A stretch of 64,000 bases of DNA from Pseudomonadota bacterium. GTDB taxonomy: Bacteria > Pseudomonadota > Alphaproteobacteria > Rhodobacterales > Rhodobacteraceae. The notes under the pieces were generated by a model. That model saw only the letters and a program-made list of their open reading frames with translations. It did not search any database and was not told where the DNA came from. The stretch's first letter is position 1. The number at the start of each line of letters is the position of its first letter. The stretch is taken from contig JAIUPC010000006.1 of assembly GCA_020161655.1 (NCBI GenBank), positions 295,014 to 359,013 on the forward strand, written 5' to 3'. Position numbers and translations under genes: made by a program. Shown in pieces: positions 1-8,473 of this stretch.

Positions 1-1618
1 GGATGTTCGGGAAAAGCGTCTCAAGATATTCGTTCGTCTCGACCACCCTGCCCGTCCGGATGCCAAGCTCCTCAAGGCCGTATCCGCTCAGGCGCGGCGC
101 ACGGCCGACGGCGACGATAATCTCATCGAAGGCGATCCGGCGTGATGCGCCCTCCTGCGTCACCTCGATCCATTTCCCGCCATCCGAGACGCCACAAGCC
201 ACCGCCTGATGCCCGGTCAGCACCGTGACCCCGTCGCGTTCCAGCGACGCCCGCACCAGCGCCGAAACCTCCTCATCCTCGCGGGCAAGTAGGCGCGGCG
301 CCATTTCAACCTGCGTGATGGCGGAACCAAGTCGGGCGAAGGCTTGCGACAGTTCGGTGCCGACCGGCCCGCCGCCAAGGACCACCAGCCGCGCCGGGGC
401 ATTGGGGCGATGGCGGAGCGCCTGCCACATCGTGTCCGAGGTCAGATAGCCGACGGTTTCAAGACCGGGGAGCGGCGGCACCACGGGCGCGGCCCCGGTG
501 GCCAGAACGATGGCGCGCGCAGTCAGCCGGCGCGTGCCGCCGCCCGCCAGCGCAATCTCCACCGTCCAGGGGTTGACCAGCCGGGCGTAGCCTTTGATGA
601 CCTCGACGCCCAGCCCTTCATAGCGTTCGACACTGTCATGCGGTGCGATATGGGCGATGATGTCATGCACGCGCTCTATCACCTTGGCGAAGGGGACCAC
701 AGGGTCGGTCGCCGCAAGCCCGTACCTGTCAGCATGGCGCATCTGATGCGCCGCCTTCGCGCTGCGGATCAGCGCCTTCGACGGCACGCAGCCGAAGTTC
801 AGGCAATCGCCGCCCATCTCGCCTGCCTCGACAAGCGCAACCTTCGCTTTCGTCGCCGCAGCAATATAGGCCGACACCAGCCCCGCCGCCCCGGCACCGA
901 TCACGATCAGGTTGAAATCGAAGCGCGGCGGGCGTTTCCACCCCCTGTAGACACGGCTGCGGTAGAAGAGCCGCACCAGCGCCCTGGCCACCCATGGGAA
1001 AAGCCCCAGAAGCGCGAAGGACATCAGAAGGGGCAGCGACACCAGCCCGTGAATGCTGTCGATCTGCGCAAGCTGGGTTCCCGCGTTCACATAGACGACT
1101 GTCGCCGCCAGCATCCCTGCCTGACTGATGAGGTAGAAGGTAAGCGTCCGAATGGGCGTCAGCCCCATCAGAAGGTTCACTGCAAAGAACGGTACGACCG
1201 GAATGAGGCGCAGGGTGAAAAGGTAGAAGGCACCGTCTTTCCTCAAGCCCTCGTCGATGGATTTTGCGCGCCCGCCAAGCCTCGCATGAACCCAGTCGCG
1301 CAGAAGATGGCGCGCAGCAAGGAAGGCCAGCGTCGCGCCGATGGTGGAGGCGAAGGACACCAGAACAAGGCCGCCCCAGAACCCGAAAAGCGCGCCCGCC
1401 GCCAGTGTCATCCAGATGGCGACCGGCAGCGACAGCGCCGTTGCGGTGACGTAGGCCAGAAAGAACAACACCACCACGAGGACGGAGCTTTGCTGCTGCC
1501 AGACCGTCACCTGACCATAAAGCTCGCCAAGGCGGGCCGGGTCGGCGTAATGCCCGAACTTCGCCCAGAAAACCAGGAGGACGACTGCCAGCAAAAGCGC
1601 AATGAACAGCCGTTTCAA
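1..1618 (-). CDS. TVP38/TMEM64-family membrane domain fused to FAD-dependent disulfide oxidoreductase, 3' end outside window
   Basis: I read 539 codons before the left edge. The start is TTG at 1618, preceded by a GGGAGAAGGG ribosome site; no ATG fits as well. Residues 1 to about 225 form a membrane domain of the TVP38/TMEM64 (SNARE-associated) type, with hydrophobic helices and a FTLRLIPVVPFFAVN segment typical of the family. From about residue 235 a flavoprotein begins with VIGAGAAGL (FAD Rossmann fold), then the redox-active pair in GGDCLNFGCVPSK near residues 270-275, and a second nucleotide fold with VVLGGGPVGTE. This is the mercuric reductase/dihydrolipoamide dehydrogenase family. The mercury-specific C-terminal cysteines lie in the missing part, so the substrate is open. 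The membrane domain may place the reductase at the inner face of the membrane. No neighbour in the window helps, because the next gene diverges. Confidence 0.85.
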   Translation of the reverse strand, partial: MKRLFIALLLAVVLLVFWAKFGHYADPARLGELYGQVTVWQQQSSVLVVVLFFLAYVTATALSLPVAIWMTLAAGALFGFWGGLVLVSFASTIGATLAFLAARHLLRDWVHARLGGRAKSIDEGLRKDGAFYLFTLRLIPVVPFFAVNLLMGLTPIRTLTFYLISQAGMLAATVVYVNAGTQLAQIDSIHGLVSLPLLMSFALLGLFPWVARALVRLFYRSRVYRGWKRPPRFDFNLIVIGAGAAGLVSAYIAAATKAKVALVEAGEMGGDCLNFGCVPSKALIRSAKAAHQMRHADRYGLAATDPVVPFAKVIERVHDIIAHIAPHDSVERYEGLGVEVIKGYARLVNPWTVEIALAGGGTRRLTARAIVLATGAAPVVPPLPGLETVGYLTSDTMWQALRHRPNAPARLVVLGGGPVGTELSQAFARLGSAITQVEMAPRLLAREDEEVSALVRASLERDGVTVLTGHQAVACGVSDGGKWIEVTQEGASRRIAFDEIIVAVGRAPRLSGYGLEELGIRTGRVVETNEYLETLFPNI

Positions 1619-1875
1619 CTTGGCCCTTCTCCCTGTGACGGCAACGCGGACTGCCGCCCGACGATGACTATAGGGCGTGACCGGCAGAATGCATCCGATG
1701 TGTCAGAGCCTCACGAGATTATCAGGCCAGTGCGAACTGCTGCGGATGGTTGCGGCGGGCATCCCATTGTTACCGCGTCTCTTGCGTCATCGCTGGTCAT
1801 GGGCGATTGAAGGGGTGAGGCGTATCCATTTGAGATCGCACCTGGCCGGATTGCCTGCCGGCGCCTGGGTATCAC

Positions 1876-2454
1876 ATGGCCGAAAGGAACAATGGAGCTG
1901 AGATCGACAGCCTCGTTGCGCAGATCGCGCGCGGGGACCGGATGGCGTTTGATCAGCTCTACCGCCATCTCGAACGCCCGCTTTTCCGGTTCATTGTCCT
2001 AAGATTGAACGATCGGCACCGCTCCGCCGACATCATGCATGACGTCTTTCTCGAAGTGTGGCGAAGTGCTGCTGCTTTCAGGGGGCAGTCGAGTGCGCGG
2101 ACCTGGATCTTTGCCATCGCCTGGCGCAAGGCGATGGAGATTCACCGCCGGAATGACAGGGTTGTCTATCAGGAGACGCTGCCGGAACAGATTGACGAGA
2201 GCACGGATGCTGCCACCGCCATTGCCCAGGCCGAGGATTCCAAGGCGGTTCGCGCCTGCCTTGACGGTTTGAGCGCCGAACACCGGATCGCGCTGGAGCT
2301 CACTTTCTTCGAGGAGATGAGCTATCCTGAGATCGCCGGCGTACTTGGTGTTCCTGAGGGTACGGTGAAGTCTCGCGTGTTTCACGCCAAGCAGCTGATG
2401 CTGCGGTGTCTGACGAGCAAGGGCGCAACCGGGGGCCGGAAGAGTTATGGGTGA
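1876..2454 (+). CDS. ECF (sigma-70 family) RNA polymerase sigma factor
   Basis: The 192-residue protein has the two-domain build of an extracytoplasmic-function sigma factor. Region 2 holds the core-binding segment DIMHDVFLEVW and an RTWIFAIAWRKA stretch that matches the -10 reading helix. Region 4 carries the helix-turn-helix YPEIAGVLGVPEGTVKSRV that reads the -35 element. Its last 8 bases overlap the next gene, an anti-sigma factor, which is the usual arrangement for such pairs. The 257-base gap upstream separates it from the divergent oxidoreductase and should contain its promoter; I could not fix a promoter sequence there. The signal is probably sensed in the envelope, because the third gene of the set is an exported protease. 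The regulon is unknown. Confidence 0.93.
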   Translation: MAERNNGAEIDSLVAQIARGDRMAFDQLYRHLERPLFRFIVLRLNDRHRSADIMHDVFLEVWRSAAAFRGQSSARTWIFAIAWRKAMEIHRRNDRVVYQETLPEQIDESTDAATAIAQAEDSKAVRACLDGLSAEHRIALELTFFEEMSYPEIAGVLGVPEGTVKSRVFHAKQLMLRCLTSKGATGGRKSYG

Positions 2455-3022
2455 CAGAGTGCGAAACGAAATCTCGGAATTGCTGCCGTTCTACCTGAAC
2501 GGCTCGCTCAGCGTCGAAGAGAAGGCGAAGGTGGAGCAGGCGCTTTCAGCCGATACCGGCCTTGAGGCGGAACTGAAGCTCCTCGACCGAATCCGAACCT
2601 CCGTGCACGAGGAACTTCCTGGCAATTCTCCCGGCGAGCTGGGGCTGGCGCGACTTGGCCGCGACCTCGCCCAAGCCGCACCGGTCCGCAGGCCGACGCT
2701 GGCGGCCCTGGCCGCCGCCTTCGCACTCGGCGCGATCCTGTCCGGGGTGATCGCGGTTGAGGCGATGCGGGCCCCTGATGAAACCTACCGCCAGGCAGGC
2801 GCCGCGCCGGCGGATGAAAGCCTGCTTGTCGCCTTCCGTGCCGACGCGACCGCCGGAGAGATTTCCGATCTGCTTGTCGCTGGCAATTATGTGATCATCG
2901 ACGGCCCCTCCGCGCTCGGCCTCTTCAATGTGGCCCCGCCCGAGGGCGTCGATCCTGCCGCCGCTGTCGCAGAGCTTGCCGCCGCCGGGGCCATTGTCGA
3001 GAGTGCGGAAATCGCCAGATGA
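2447..3022 (+). CDS. Membrane-bound anti-sigma factor with a periplasmic prodomain-like C-terminus
   Basis: This 191-residue protein starts inside the end of the sigma gene. Residues 1-45 (ELLPFYLNGSLSVEEKAKVE) resemble the sigma-binding domain of anti-sigma factors, but without the HxxxCxxC zinc ligands. One membrane helix follows at about residues 83-105 (TLAALAAAFALGAILSGVIA). The outer part, about residues 120-190, contains YVIIDGPSALGLFNVAPPEG and ends VESAEIAR. That pattern resembles the small alpha/beta inhibitor or prodomain fold (I9-like) of subtilisins, by shape and motif only. The next gene encodes a subtilisin and overlaps it by 4 bases. I infer that the C-terminus senses or binds that protease. 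The anti-sigma role is well supported by position and layout. Confidence 0.82.
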   Translation: MGDRVRNEISELLPFYLNGSLSVEEKAKVEQALSADTGLEAELKLLDRIRTSVHEELPGNSPGELGLARLGRDLAQAAPVRRPTLAALAAAFALGAILSGVIAVEAMRAPDETYRQAGAAPADESLLVAFRADATAGEISDLLVAGNYVIIDGPSALGLFNVAPPEGVDPAAAVAELAAAGAIVESAEIAR

Positions 3023-4308
3023 AGTTCGCACTTGCCTTGCTTCTTGTCGTGCTGGCCGGCTCTGTCTCAGGCGCTGCCGTCGCCGACGTGGCGGCGCATC
3101 TGAAACTGACCAGCCAGACGGATGCCAAGACAGCCAGATCCGAACCGCCGCCACATCCGGAACCAGAACCGCCGGCCAAGGTGCATAGCCAGCCTCCGCG
3201 CGCGGGGACCAAAACACCGACGGCGACACCTGCTTTCGGTCGGACTCGGATGCTCGGCAACGGTCAGTTCGAGTACCTCGCTGCGGGGACGCCTGCTGCC
3301 GTCGACCGCGCCGAGGATCTGGTGCGTCAGGCTCAGGGCCATATCCTGAGGCGTGAAGAGCTTCGCGGGCTTGGCCTCTCCCTCATCGCGCTTGATCTTG
3401 CGGGCCGCATTTCCTCTACCGACATGCAGCGCAGGATCGCCGCCGCCGGGCTGCCCGTCGCACTTGACCGAAACACGATTTTCGCCGCCTCTGGCGGGCG
3501 CGTCTATGCGCCCGAGCTAGTGGGGGCGAACGCTGGTGGCGCCTGCGCTCTGTCCCGCCCGGTCCGTATCGGGCTGATCGACGGCCCCGTCGACACCGCA
3601 CAGCGCGGTCTTTCCAATGTTCCCCTCGTCGCCCGGTCGGTTCTTGACGACGGCGATTCCCCGGCCAACACCGATCATGCGACCGGCCTCGTGTCGCTTA
3701 TCGCCATGCCACAGGGCATGTCGGACGTGTCGGGCCTGGCCGTCGGCGCCGACATCTTTTCTGCCGTCGCCTTCGCTCGTGACGATGCCGGCAACGGCAT
3801 GCGCCTTGACCACTTCGCGCGCGGCCTCGACTGGCTGGTCGCGGAGCGGGTGGATATCGTCAACATGTCCATCGCCGGCCCGGAGAACCGGGTGCTCGCC
3901 CGGCTGCTGTCGTCCGCCGATGCCGGCGGCGCCGTCCTTGTGGCGGCGGTCGGGAATGAGGGGCGCAGCGTCGTCGCCTATCCGGCGGCCGATCCCAATG
4001 TCATCGCCATCACGGCGGTGGATGCGCGCCAGCGCCTTTACGGCGCGGCCAATACCGGGGCAGAAACCGATTTCGCCGCACCTGGCGTCGACCTTCTGGT
4101 CGCAAACAGCAATGGCAACGGCTACCGCTCCGGCACCTCCTACGCGACCGCCATCGCCTCGGCCGTCATCGCCCATGAGATCGGACGCGGCGCGCGGGGG
4201 CGGCAGGGGGTCATCGCTTCCCTACGCCGCGACGTCCGAGACCTCGGCCAGCCCGGCCGTGACAGCCGCTTTGGCTGGGGCCTGATGCAGCTTTCTGGCT
4301 GCCAGTGA
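3019..4308 (+). CDS. Secreted S8 (subtilisin-like) serine protease
   Basis: The 429-residue protein has an N-terminal signal peptide (KFALALLLVVLAGSVSGAAVA), then a low-complexity proline- and lysine-rich linker to about residue 75. A prodomain-like stretch (about 80-160) follows, then the peptidase domain. The catalytic triad is visible: Asp in IGLIDGPVD, His in NTDHATGLVSLIA, and Ser in GTSYATAIASAV; the oxyanion region is AAVGNEGR. It should act in the periplasm or outside the cell. The gene overlaps the anti-sigma gene by 4 bases, so the three genes are one transcript. This makes it either a target of the sigma factor or part of its signalling chain. Three bases downstream a 625-base stretch without genes begins. 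Confidence 0.9.
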   Translation: MKFALALLLVVLAGSVSGAAVADVAAHLKLTSQTDAKTARSEPPPHPEPEPPAKVHSQPPRAGTKTPTATPAFGRTRMLGNGQFEYLAAGTPAAVDRAEDLVRQAQGHILRREELRGLGLSLIALDLAGRISSTDMQRRIAAAGLPVALDRNTIFAASGGRVYAPELVGANAGGACALSRPVRIGLIDGPVDTAQRGLSNVPLVARSVLDDGDSPANTDHATGLVSLIAMPQGMSDVSGLAVGADIFSAVAFARDDAGNGMRLDHFARGLDWLVAERVDIVNMSIAGPENRVLARLLSSADAGGAVLVAAVGNEGRSVVAYPAADPNVIAITAVDARQRLYGAANTGAETDFAAPGVDLLVANSNGNGYRSGTSYATAIASAVIAHEIGRGARGRQGVIASLRRDVRDLGQPGRDSRFGWGLMQLSGCQ

Positions 4309-4933
4309 TTTTTCTTTGAACCATTTCGGCGCTACCGCAACCAACAGACAATGGGTGCGGGTGGAATTCAGGGATAAGCGTCGGCTGGCTGGCTCACGGA
4401 ACGGCTGACCGATCCCTGATCGGGTGAGTGGACCTCGTAAGAGTAACCTTCCGATCCAGACGTTGGTCGTTGTGTCAGTAACCGGTGGTCGGAGTAACGA
4501 GTAACCGACAGTTCGATTGGCGGGAACGGATGATGCGGTGCGCATGCAAGGGCGTGCGGGGCATTGTCCGTTTCCGCCCTTTTCCTTTCGCACAGCCAGA
4601 GTTCGGTCAGTTGGCGCAATGCGGCACCTCCCGACTTTGAGCGCGCGGCTGAGACGCTAACGGTTCCAGAATTGCTGCCCCAGCCACCCCCCTGACGCCG
4701 CGCTGGCCAGGGTACTGAACCGGCGTTTGCACAAAAAATAAGCAGTTGGCAAAAAGATGCCGAAACGTCGGCATGAACTGCGGCAGATAAGCCTTCGCAG
4801 TCGCAGAAATTCGCGCATTTGCAGTTGCAGCAACAGCATTCCTCTTGCGTCGCGGCCAGAACCGGCATGAATGCGCGTCAAGAGCCGGCCGCTGAGTCGC
4901 GGCAGCCGCCTAGATCATTGCAAACCTTGAAGA
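4309..4933. other. Long intergenic region without a convincing gene
   Basis: This 625-base stretch separates the protease from opgG. Open frames here, such as a 166-codon one on the minus strand (4368-4868), have unnatural composition (a CCCC run at the start, no domain) and no ribosome site, so I do not call them. The part at 4480-4515 repeats GTAACCG-like words. A compact inverted repeat sits at 4757-4774. The 3' portion should contain the opg promoter. A small RNA or a decayed gene cannot be excluded. Confidence 0.5.
4757..4774. repeat. Short inverted repeat upstream of opgG
   Basis: Arms ATGCCGA and TCGGCAT are perfect 7-base complements around an AACG tetraloop, about 160 bases before the opgG start. 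No T-run follows, so it is not a classical terminator. It could be an operator or a leader-RNA hairpin. Confidence 0.4.
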
Positions 4934-6523
4934 ATGACCCTGAGAACTTCTCATATCTCTGCCCCGTCCCGGCGCACGTTTCTGTTCGCATTGGGGACCA
5001 CCGCCCTCAGCTTGCCCGCAGTCTGGACCGGCACGCCTCTTCTCGCCCAGGCTGCAGCGGGTGAGCCTTTCAGCTTCGATCTTCTGACCGAAGCTGCCCG
5101 CGTCCGCGCCGCCACCCCGGCGCCGGAGCCCGAAGAGTTGTCGCCGCTCTTCAAGGATCTGACCTACGACGACTACCAGTTCATCCAGTTCCGCCCCACC
5201 AAGGCGCGCTGGAGAGCTGTGGACAGCACATGGAACCTTCTGCCGTTCCACCTCGGCTGGCTCTTCAAGGAGCCGGTGCACCTTTATGAGGTGGTGAATG
5301 GCATGGCGACAGGGCTGTCCTTCACCACCGATGACTTCGACTATCGCGGCCCTCTGAAGCAGGATGTGCCGGCGGGCGAAGCACTTCCCGGCGTGGCGGG
5401 GTTCAAGCTCACGCACCCGCTCAATCGCGGCGACAAGATGGATGAGATCATCTCCTTCGTCGGGTCGAGCTATTTCCGGGCGCTGGGGCTTGGCAACAGC
5501 TACGGGCTGTCGGCGCGCGGCCTCGCCATCGACAGCGGCCTGACCAAGGCCGAGGAGTTCCCGCGCTTCAGCGGCTTCTGGCTTGAACACCCGGCACCGG
5601 GTGCCGAAACCGTCACTATCTACGCCTCGCTCGACAGCGCCAGCGTGACTGGCGCCTACCGCTTTGTCGTGACCCCCGGCGTCGAAACCGTGGTCGAAGT
5701 CACGGCGCGGCTCTTCTTCCGCAACGATGTCGAACAGCTTGGGGTGGCGCCGCTGACCTCGATGTTCCTCTTCGCCGATGTGAACCGGGCGCGGTTCAAC
5801 GACTACCGCCCGCGCGTCCATGACAGCAACGGCCTCAGGATCGTCCGCGCCGATGGCGACGTCATCTGGCGCGCGCTCGACAACCCGACCGGGCTCGCGA
5901 CCTCCTACTACAGTGAAACCCAGCCGCGCCGCTTCGGCCTGCACCAGCGCGGGCGGGAGTTCGAGGACTATCAGGACGCCGGCGCCCGCTACGATCTCCG
6001 TCCCTCGGTCGATATCGAGCCGGTCGGCGACTGGGGGCCGGGAAAGATCCGCCTTTTCGAGCTTCCGACCGATGTCGAGGTGCATGACAACATCGGTGCC
6101 TTCTGGGTGCCCGACCAGCCGGTCAAGGCCGGCGATGCGCGCGAGTTTGCCTATCGTTTGCATTGGGGTCGGCTGGATCCCGACTTTGCCGATGACCGCG
6201 CCATCGTTTCGGCGACGCGCGGCGGGATTGGCGGCGCGGCGGGGGTTGAAAATCCGCCGGACCTGCAAAAATTCGTTGTGGAGTTTCAGGGCGGGATGCT
6301 GGGCCGCCTGCCGGAGACCGACCAGAAGGTCGAGCCGGTCCTCGCGGTTGTCGGCGGCAAGGCAGAGGTTCTGACCCTGTCCAAGCTGCCGGGCGGCGAT
6401 ACCTGGCGCATGGTGGTCGATGTTTCGGCCGAGAAGGGCGCCGTCGTCGAGATGACGGCGCATGTCGCGGGTTACGGCAGGAAACTGTCCGAGATCTGGT
6501 CGTTCCAATGGGTGAAGTCATGA
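4934..6523 (+). CDS. opgG: Periplasmic glucan biosynthesis protein OpgG/MdoG family
   Basis: The 529-residue protein belongs to the MdoG/OpgG family needed to make osmoregulated periplasmic glucans, probably by modifying or branching the glucan on the periplasmic side. The N-terminus has a twin-arginine signal (SRRTFLFALG) and a likely cleavage after LLAQAAA, so export is probably by Tat. The family-typical opening FSFDLLTEAARVRAA and the segment YDDYQFIQFRPTKARW are present. Length matches the family (about 510-550). It is the first gene of an operon with opgI, opgH and opgC; its TGA overlaps the next ATG. The Tat signal is a feature of E. coli OpgD rather than OpgG, but the gene order fits opgG of R. 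sphaeroides. Confidence 0.92.
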   Translation: MTLRTSHISAPSRRTFLFALGTTALSLPAVWTGTPLLAQAAAGEPFSFDLLTEAARVRAATPAPEPEELSPLFKDLTYDDYQFIQFRPTKARWRAVDSTWNLLPFHLGWLFKEPVHLYEVVNGMATGLSFTTDDFDYRGPLKQDVPAGEALPGVAGFKLTHPLNRGDKMDEIISFVGSSYFRALGLGNSYGLSARGLAIDSGLTKAEEFPRFSGFWLEHPAPGAETVTIYASLDSASVTGAYRFVVTPGVETVVEVTARLFFRNDVEQLGVAPLTSMFLFADVNRARFNDYRPRVHDSNGLRIVRADGDVIWRALDNPTGLATSYYSETQPRRFGLHQRGREFEDYQDAGARYDLRPSVDIEPVGDWGPGKIRLFELPTDVEVHDNIGAFWVPDQPVKAGDAREFAYRLHWGRLDPDFADDRAIVSATRGGIGGAAGVENPPDLQKFVVEFQGGMLGRLPETDQKVEPVLAVVGGKAEVLTLSKLPGGDTWRMVVDVSAEKGAVVEMTAHVAGYGRKLSEIWSFQWVKS

Positions 6524-6696
6524 CGTTGCAAGGCAAGTCCGCAATCGACCTGAAGGCCGCGGGGACCGAGATCCCCGCCATCGCAGCGGTTCCCGAAGCG
6601 CCGCTGGCCATGCCGGTCCAGTCGCTGGACGCGGGCGGCATCGTGGCACTGCTGCGCGGCCTCTTCGGCACGGCCGGACGGGTCGTGAAGCACTGA
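6520..6696 (+). CDS. opgI: Small protein between opgG and opgH, candidate OpgI
   Basis: A 58-codon frame starts at the ATG that overlaps the opgG stop (ATGA) and ends one base before the opgH start. An in-frame ATG 12 bases earlier is also possible. The peptide is mildly hydrophobic and has no recognised domain or clear signal peptide. In R. sphaeroides three genes, opgG, opgI and opgH, were all found necessary for glucan backbone synthesis, and only two resemble E. coli mdoG/mdoH. This frame sits exactly where opgI should be, so I assign it by position. I cannot compare the sequence directly. Coupled overlaps on both sides argue that it is translated. Confidence 0.68.
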   Translation: MTLQGKSAIDLKAAGTEIPAIAAVPEAPLAMPVQSLDAGGIVALLRGLFGTAGRVVKH

Positions 6697-6697
6697 C

Positions 6698-8473
6698 ATG
6701 GCGCAGGGGGCGCATCTCCTGCTTCTTCGGACGCTGGCCGTCACCCTGCCGGTCCTCGCGGGCGGCGGCGCGGCAGCGCTGTTCCTGCAGTATTCTTCGG
6801 CGGGCGGGCTGACCCCCTATGCCTTCATCAGCGCCGCTTTGCTGACGCTTTCCACTGCGTGGCTGGCCTGGGGAGCCGCCCTTTCGCTGATCGGTCTCTG
6901 GCCGGCACGCGGTCGGGCGCCTTCGACGGCACCGATCCAGGGCAAGACCGTCGTCCTCATGCCGGTCTGCAACGAAGATCCCGCACCGACCTTCGCCCGC
7001 GTGGCCGCGATGATCGAGGCGCTGAAGTCCGCTCCTGCCGAGGTCGACTTCGCCATCCTGTCCGACAGCTACAAGCCCGAGGCCATCGCCGGCGAAGCCT
7101 TCTGGTACAACCGCCTCCTCGCCGAAACCGGTGCCGAGGGGCGGCTCTTCTACCGCCGCCGCACCAAGAACACCGGGCGCAAGGCCGGCAATATCGCCGA
7201 GTTCTTCCGCAAGAGCGGTGCCGCCTATGACTATGCGCTGATCCTTGACGCCGACAGCCTGATGGAAGCGGAAACCATCGTCGAGATGATCCGCCGGATA
7301 GAGGCTGATCCGAAGCTTGGGCTCTTGCAGACGCTGCCGACCGTGGTGCGCGCCCAGTCGGTCTTCGGGCGCGCCATGCAGTTCGCCGCCGCCTTCTATT
7401 CGCCGGTCTTCGCCCGTGGCCTCGCGCGCCTCCAGGGCACCGCCGGGCCGTTCTGGGGCCATAACGCCATCGTCCGCACCCGCGCCTGGGCCGCGGCCTG
7501 TGGCCTCCCTGAACTTGACGGCCCGCCGCCCTTCGGCGGCCATATCCTCAGCCACGACGTGGTCGAGGCTGCACTTCTGGCCCGCGCCGGATGGACCGTG
7601 CGCCTCGACCCCGATCTTGGCGGTTCCTACGAGGAAGGCCCCGAAAGCCTGATCGAACATGCCAAGCGCGACCGGCGCTGGTGCCAGGGCAACCTCCAGC
7701 ACAGCCGGATCGTGCCGGCTGCAGGCCTCTTGGGCTGGAGCCGCATGTCGCTTGTCCTCGGCATCATGGCCTATGTCGCGCCGGTCTTCTGGGCCGGCTT
7801 CCTGATTTCCTCGCTCCTCGACCGCGCGACGCTGCCGCCGCCGGACTATTTCCCCGACCCGCACCAGTTCTTCCCGGTCTTCCCGAGCGACGAGACAGCG
7901 AAGGCCATCGGCCTTTTCATCGGCATCATCGGCCTTCTCATCATGCCGAAACTCTTGATCCTCTTCGAAGCGGCGCTGACCGACCGCCTCCTCGCTTTCG
8001 GGCGCCCGTTCAGCGTCACCGTCTCGGCACTTGCCGACCTCCTGCTGTCGAGCCTGATCGCCCCGATCCTGATGGCGTTCCAGTCGCGCTCGGTGTTCCA
8101 GGTGCTTCGCGGCGCCGATGGCGGCTGGCCCGCCAACCGCCGGGGTGACGCGCGGGTGACGGTCATGGAAGCCTTCGAGACCTGCCATTTCATGGTCTCA
8201 ATCGGCCTCGTCGGACTTTTCGCCTCGGGCTACTTTATCCCGGAACTGCTGCCCTGGCTGGTGCCGGTGCTCGGGCCGATGATCCTTGCGCCCTTCCTGA
8301 TCGCCTGGACTTCGCGTTCGGCCAAGGGGAGCGCGATCTTCGCAACACCCGAGGAGCGGGTGACGCCGCATATCCTCGCCCGCCATGACGCGATCCTCGC
8401 GGACTGGGGCCAGGCAGCAGATGATGCGGCAAACGCAACCCCGTCAGAGGGAAGGGGGACGGCTGATGCGTGA
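6698..8473 (+). CDS. opgH: Glucan glucosyltransferase OpgH/MdoH (GT2 family)
   Basis: This 591-residue inner-membrane enzyme polymerises glucose from UDP-glucose into the backbone of periplasmic glucans. Two N-terminal membrane helices (about 5-65) precede the cytoplasmic GT2 domain: KTVVLMPVCNEDP at about residue 85, the metal-binding DAD in ILDADSLME near 182, and the acceptor/catalytic region LSHDVVEAALLARAG. The processivity motif is present as RDRRWCQGN near 323. Further membrane helices fill 345-560. It is shorter than E. coli MdoH (about 850 residues), lacking its long N-terminal extension, and this shorter form fits the alphaproteobacterial type. It overlaps opgC by 8 bases. Confidence 0.93.
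   Translation: MAQGAHLLLLRTLAVTLPVLAGGGAAALFLQYSSAGGLTPYAFISAALLTLSTAWLAWGAALSLIGLWPARGRAPSTAPIQGKTVVLMPVCNEDPAPTFARVAAMIEALKSAPAEVDFAILSDSYKPEAIAGEAFWYNRLLAETGAEGRLFYRRRTKNTGRKAGNIAEFFRKSGAAYDYALILDADSLMEAETIVEMIRRIEADPKLGLLQTLPTVVRAQSVFGRAMQFAAAFYSPVFARGLARLQGTAGPFWGHNAIVRTRAWAAACGLPELDGPPPFGGHILSHDVVEAALLARAGWTVRLDPDLGGSYEEGPESLIEHAKRDRRWCQGNLQHSRIVPAAGLLGWSRMSLVLGIMAYVAPVFWAGFLISSLLDRATLPPPDYFPDPHQFFPVFPSDETAKAIGLFIGIIGLLIMPKLLILFEAALTDRLLAFGRPFSVTVSALADLLLSSLIAPILMAFQSRSVFQVLRGADGGWPANRRGDARVTVMEAFETCHFMVSIGLVGLFASGYFIPELLPWLVPVLGPMILAPFLIAWTSRSAKGSAIFATPEERVTPHILARHDAILADWGQAADDAANATPSEGRGTADA

Noticed and set aside
344-1810. A 488-codon open frame on the plus strand
   Set aside because: Its translation is rich in Arg, Gln and His with no domain, and it is antisense to the TVP38-flavoprotein gene, which has clear motifs.
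4368-4868. A 166-codon minus-strand frame with a cysteine-rich start
   Set aside because: No ribosome site and no homologous motif. The CCCC stretch comes from a local CAGCAA-like repeat and does not form a metal site I recognise.
4910-6508. A 532-codon minus-strand frame opposite opgG
   Set aside because: It is the mirror of a highly biased GC-rich gene. The opgG reading has a Tat signal and family motifs.
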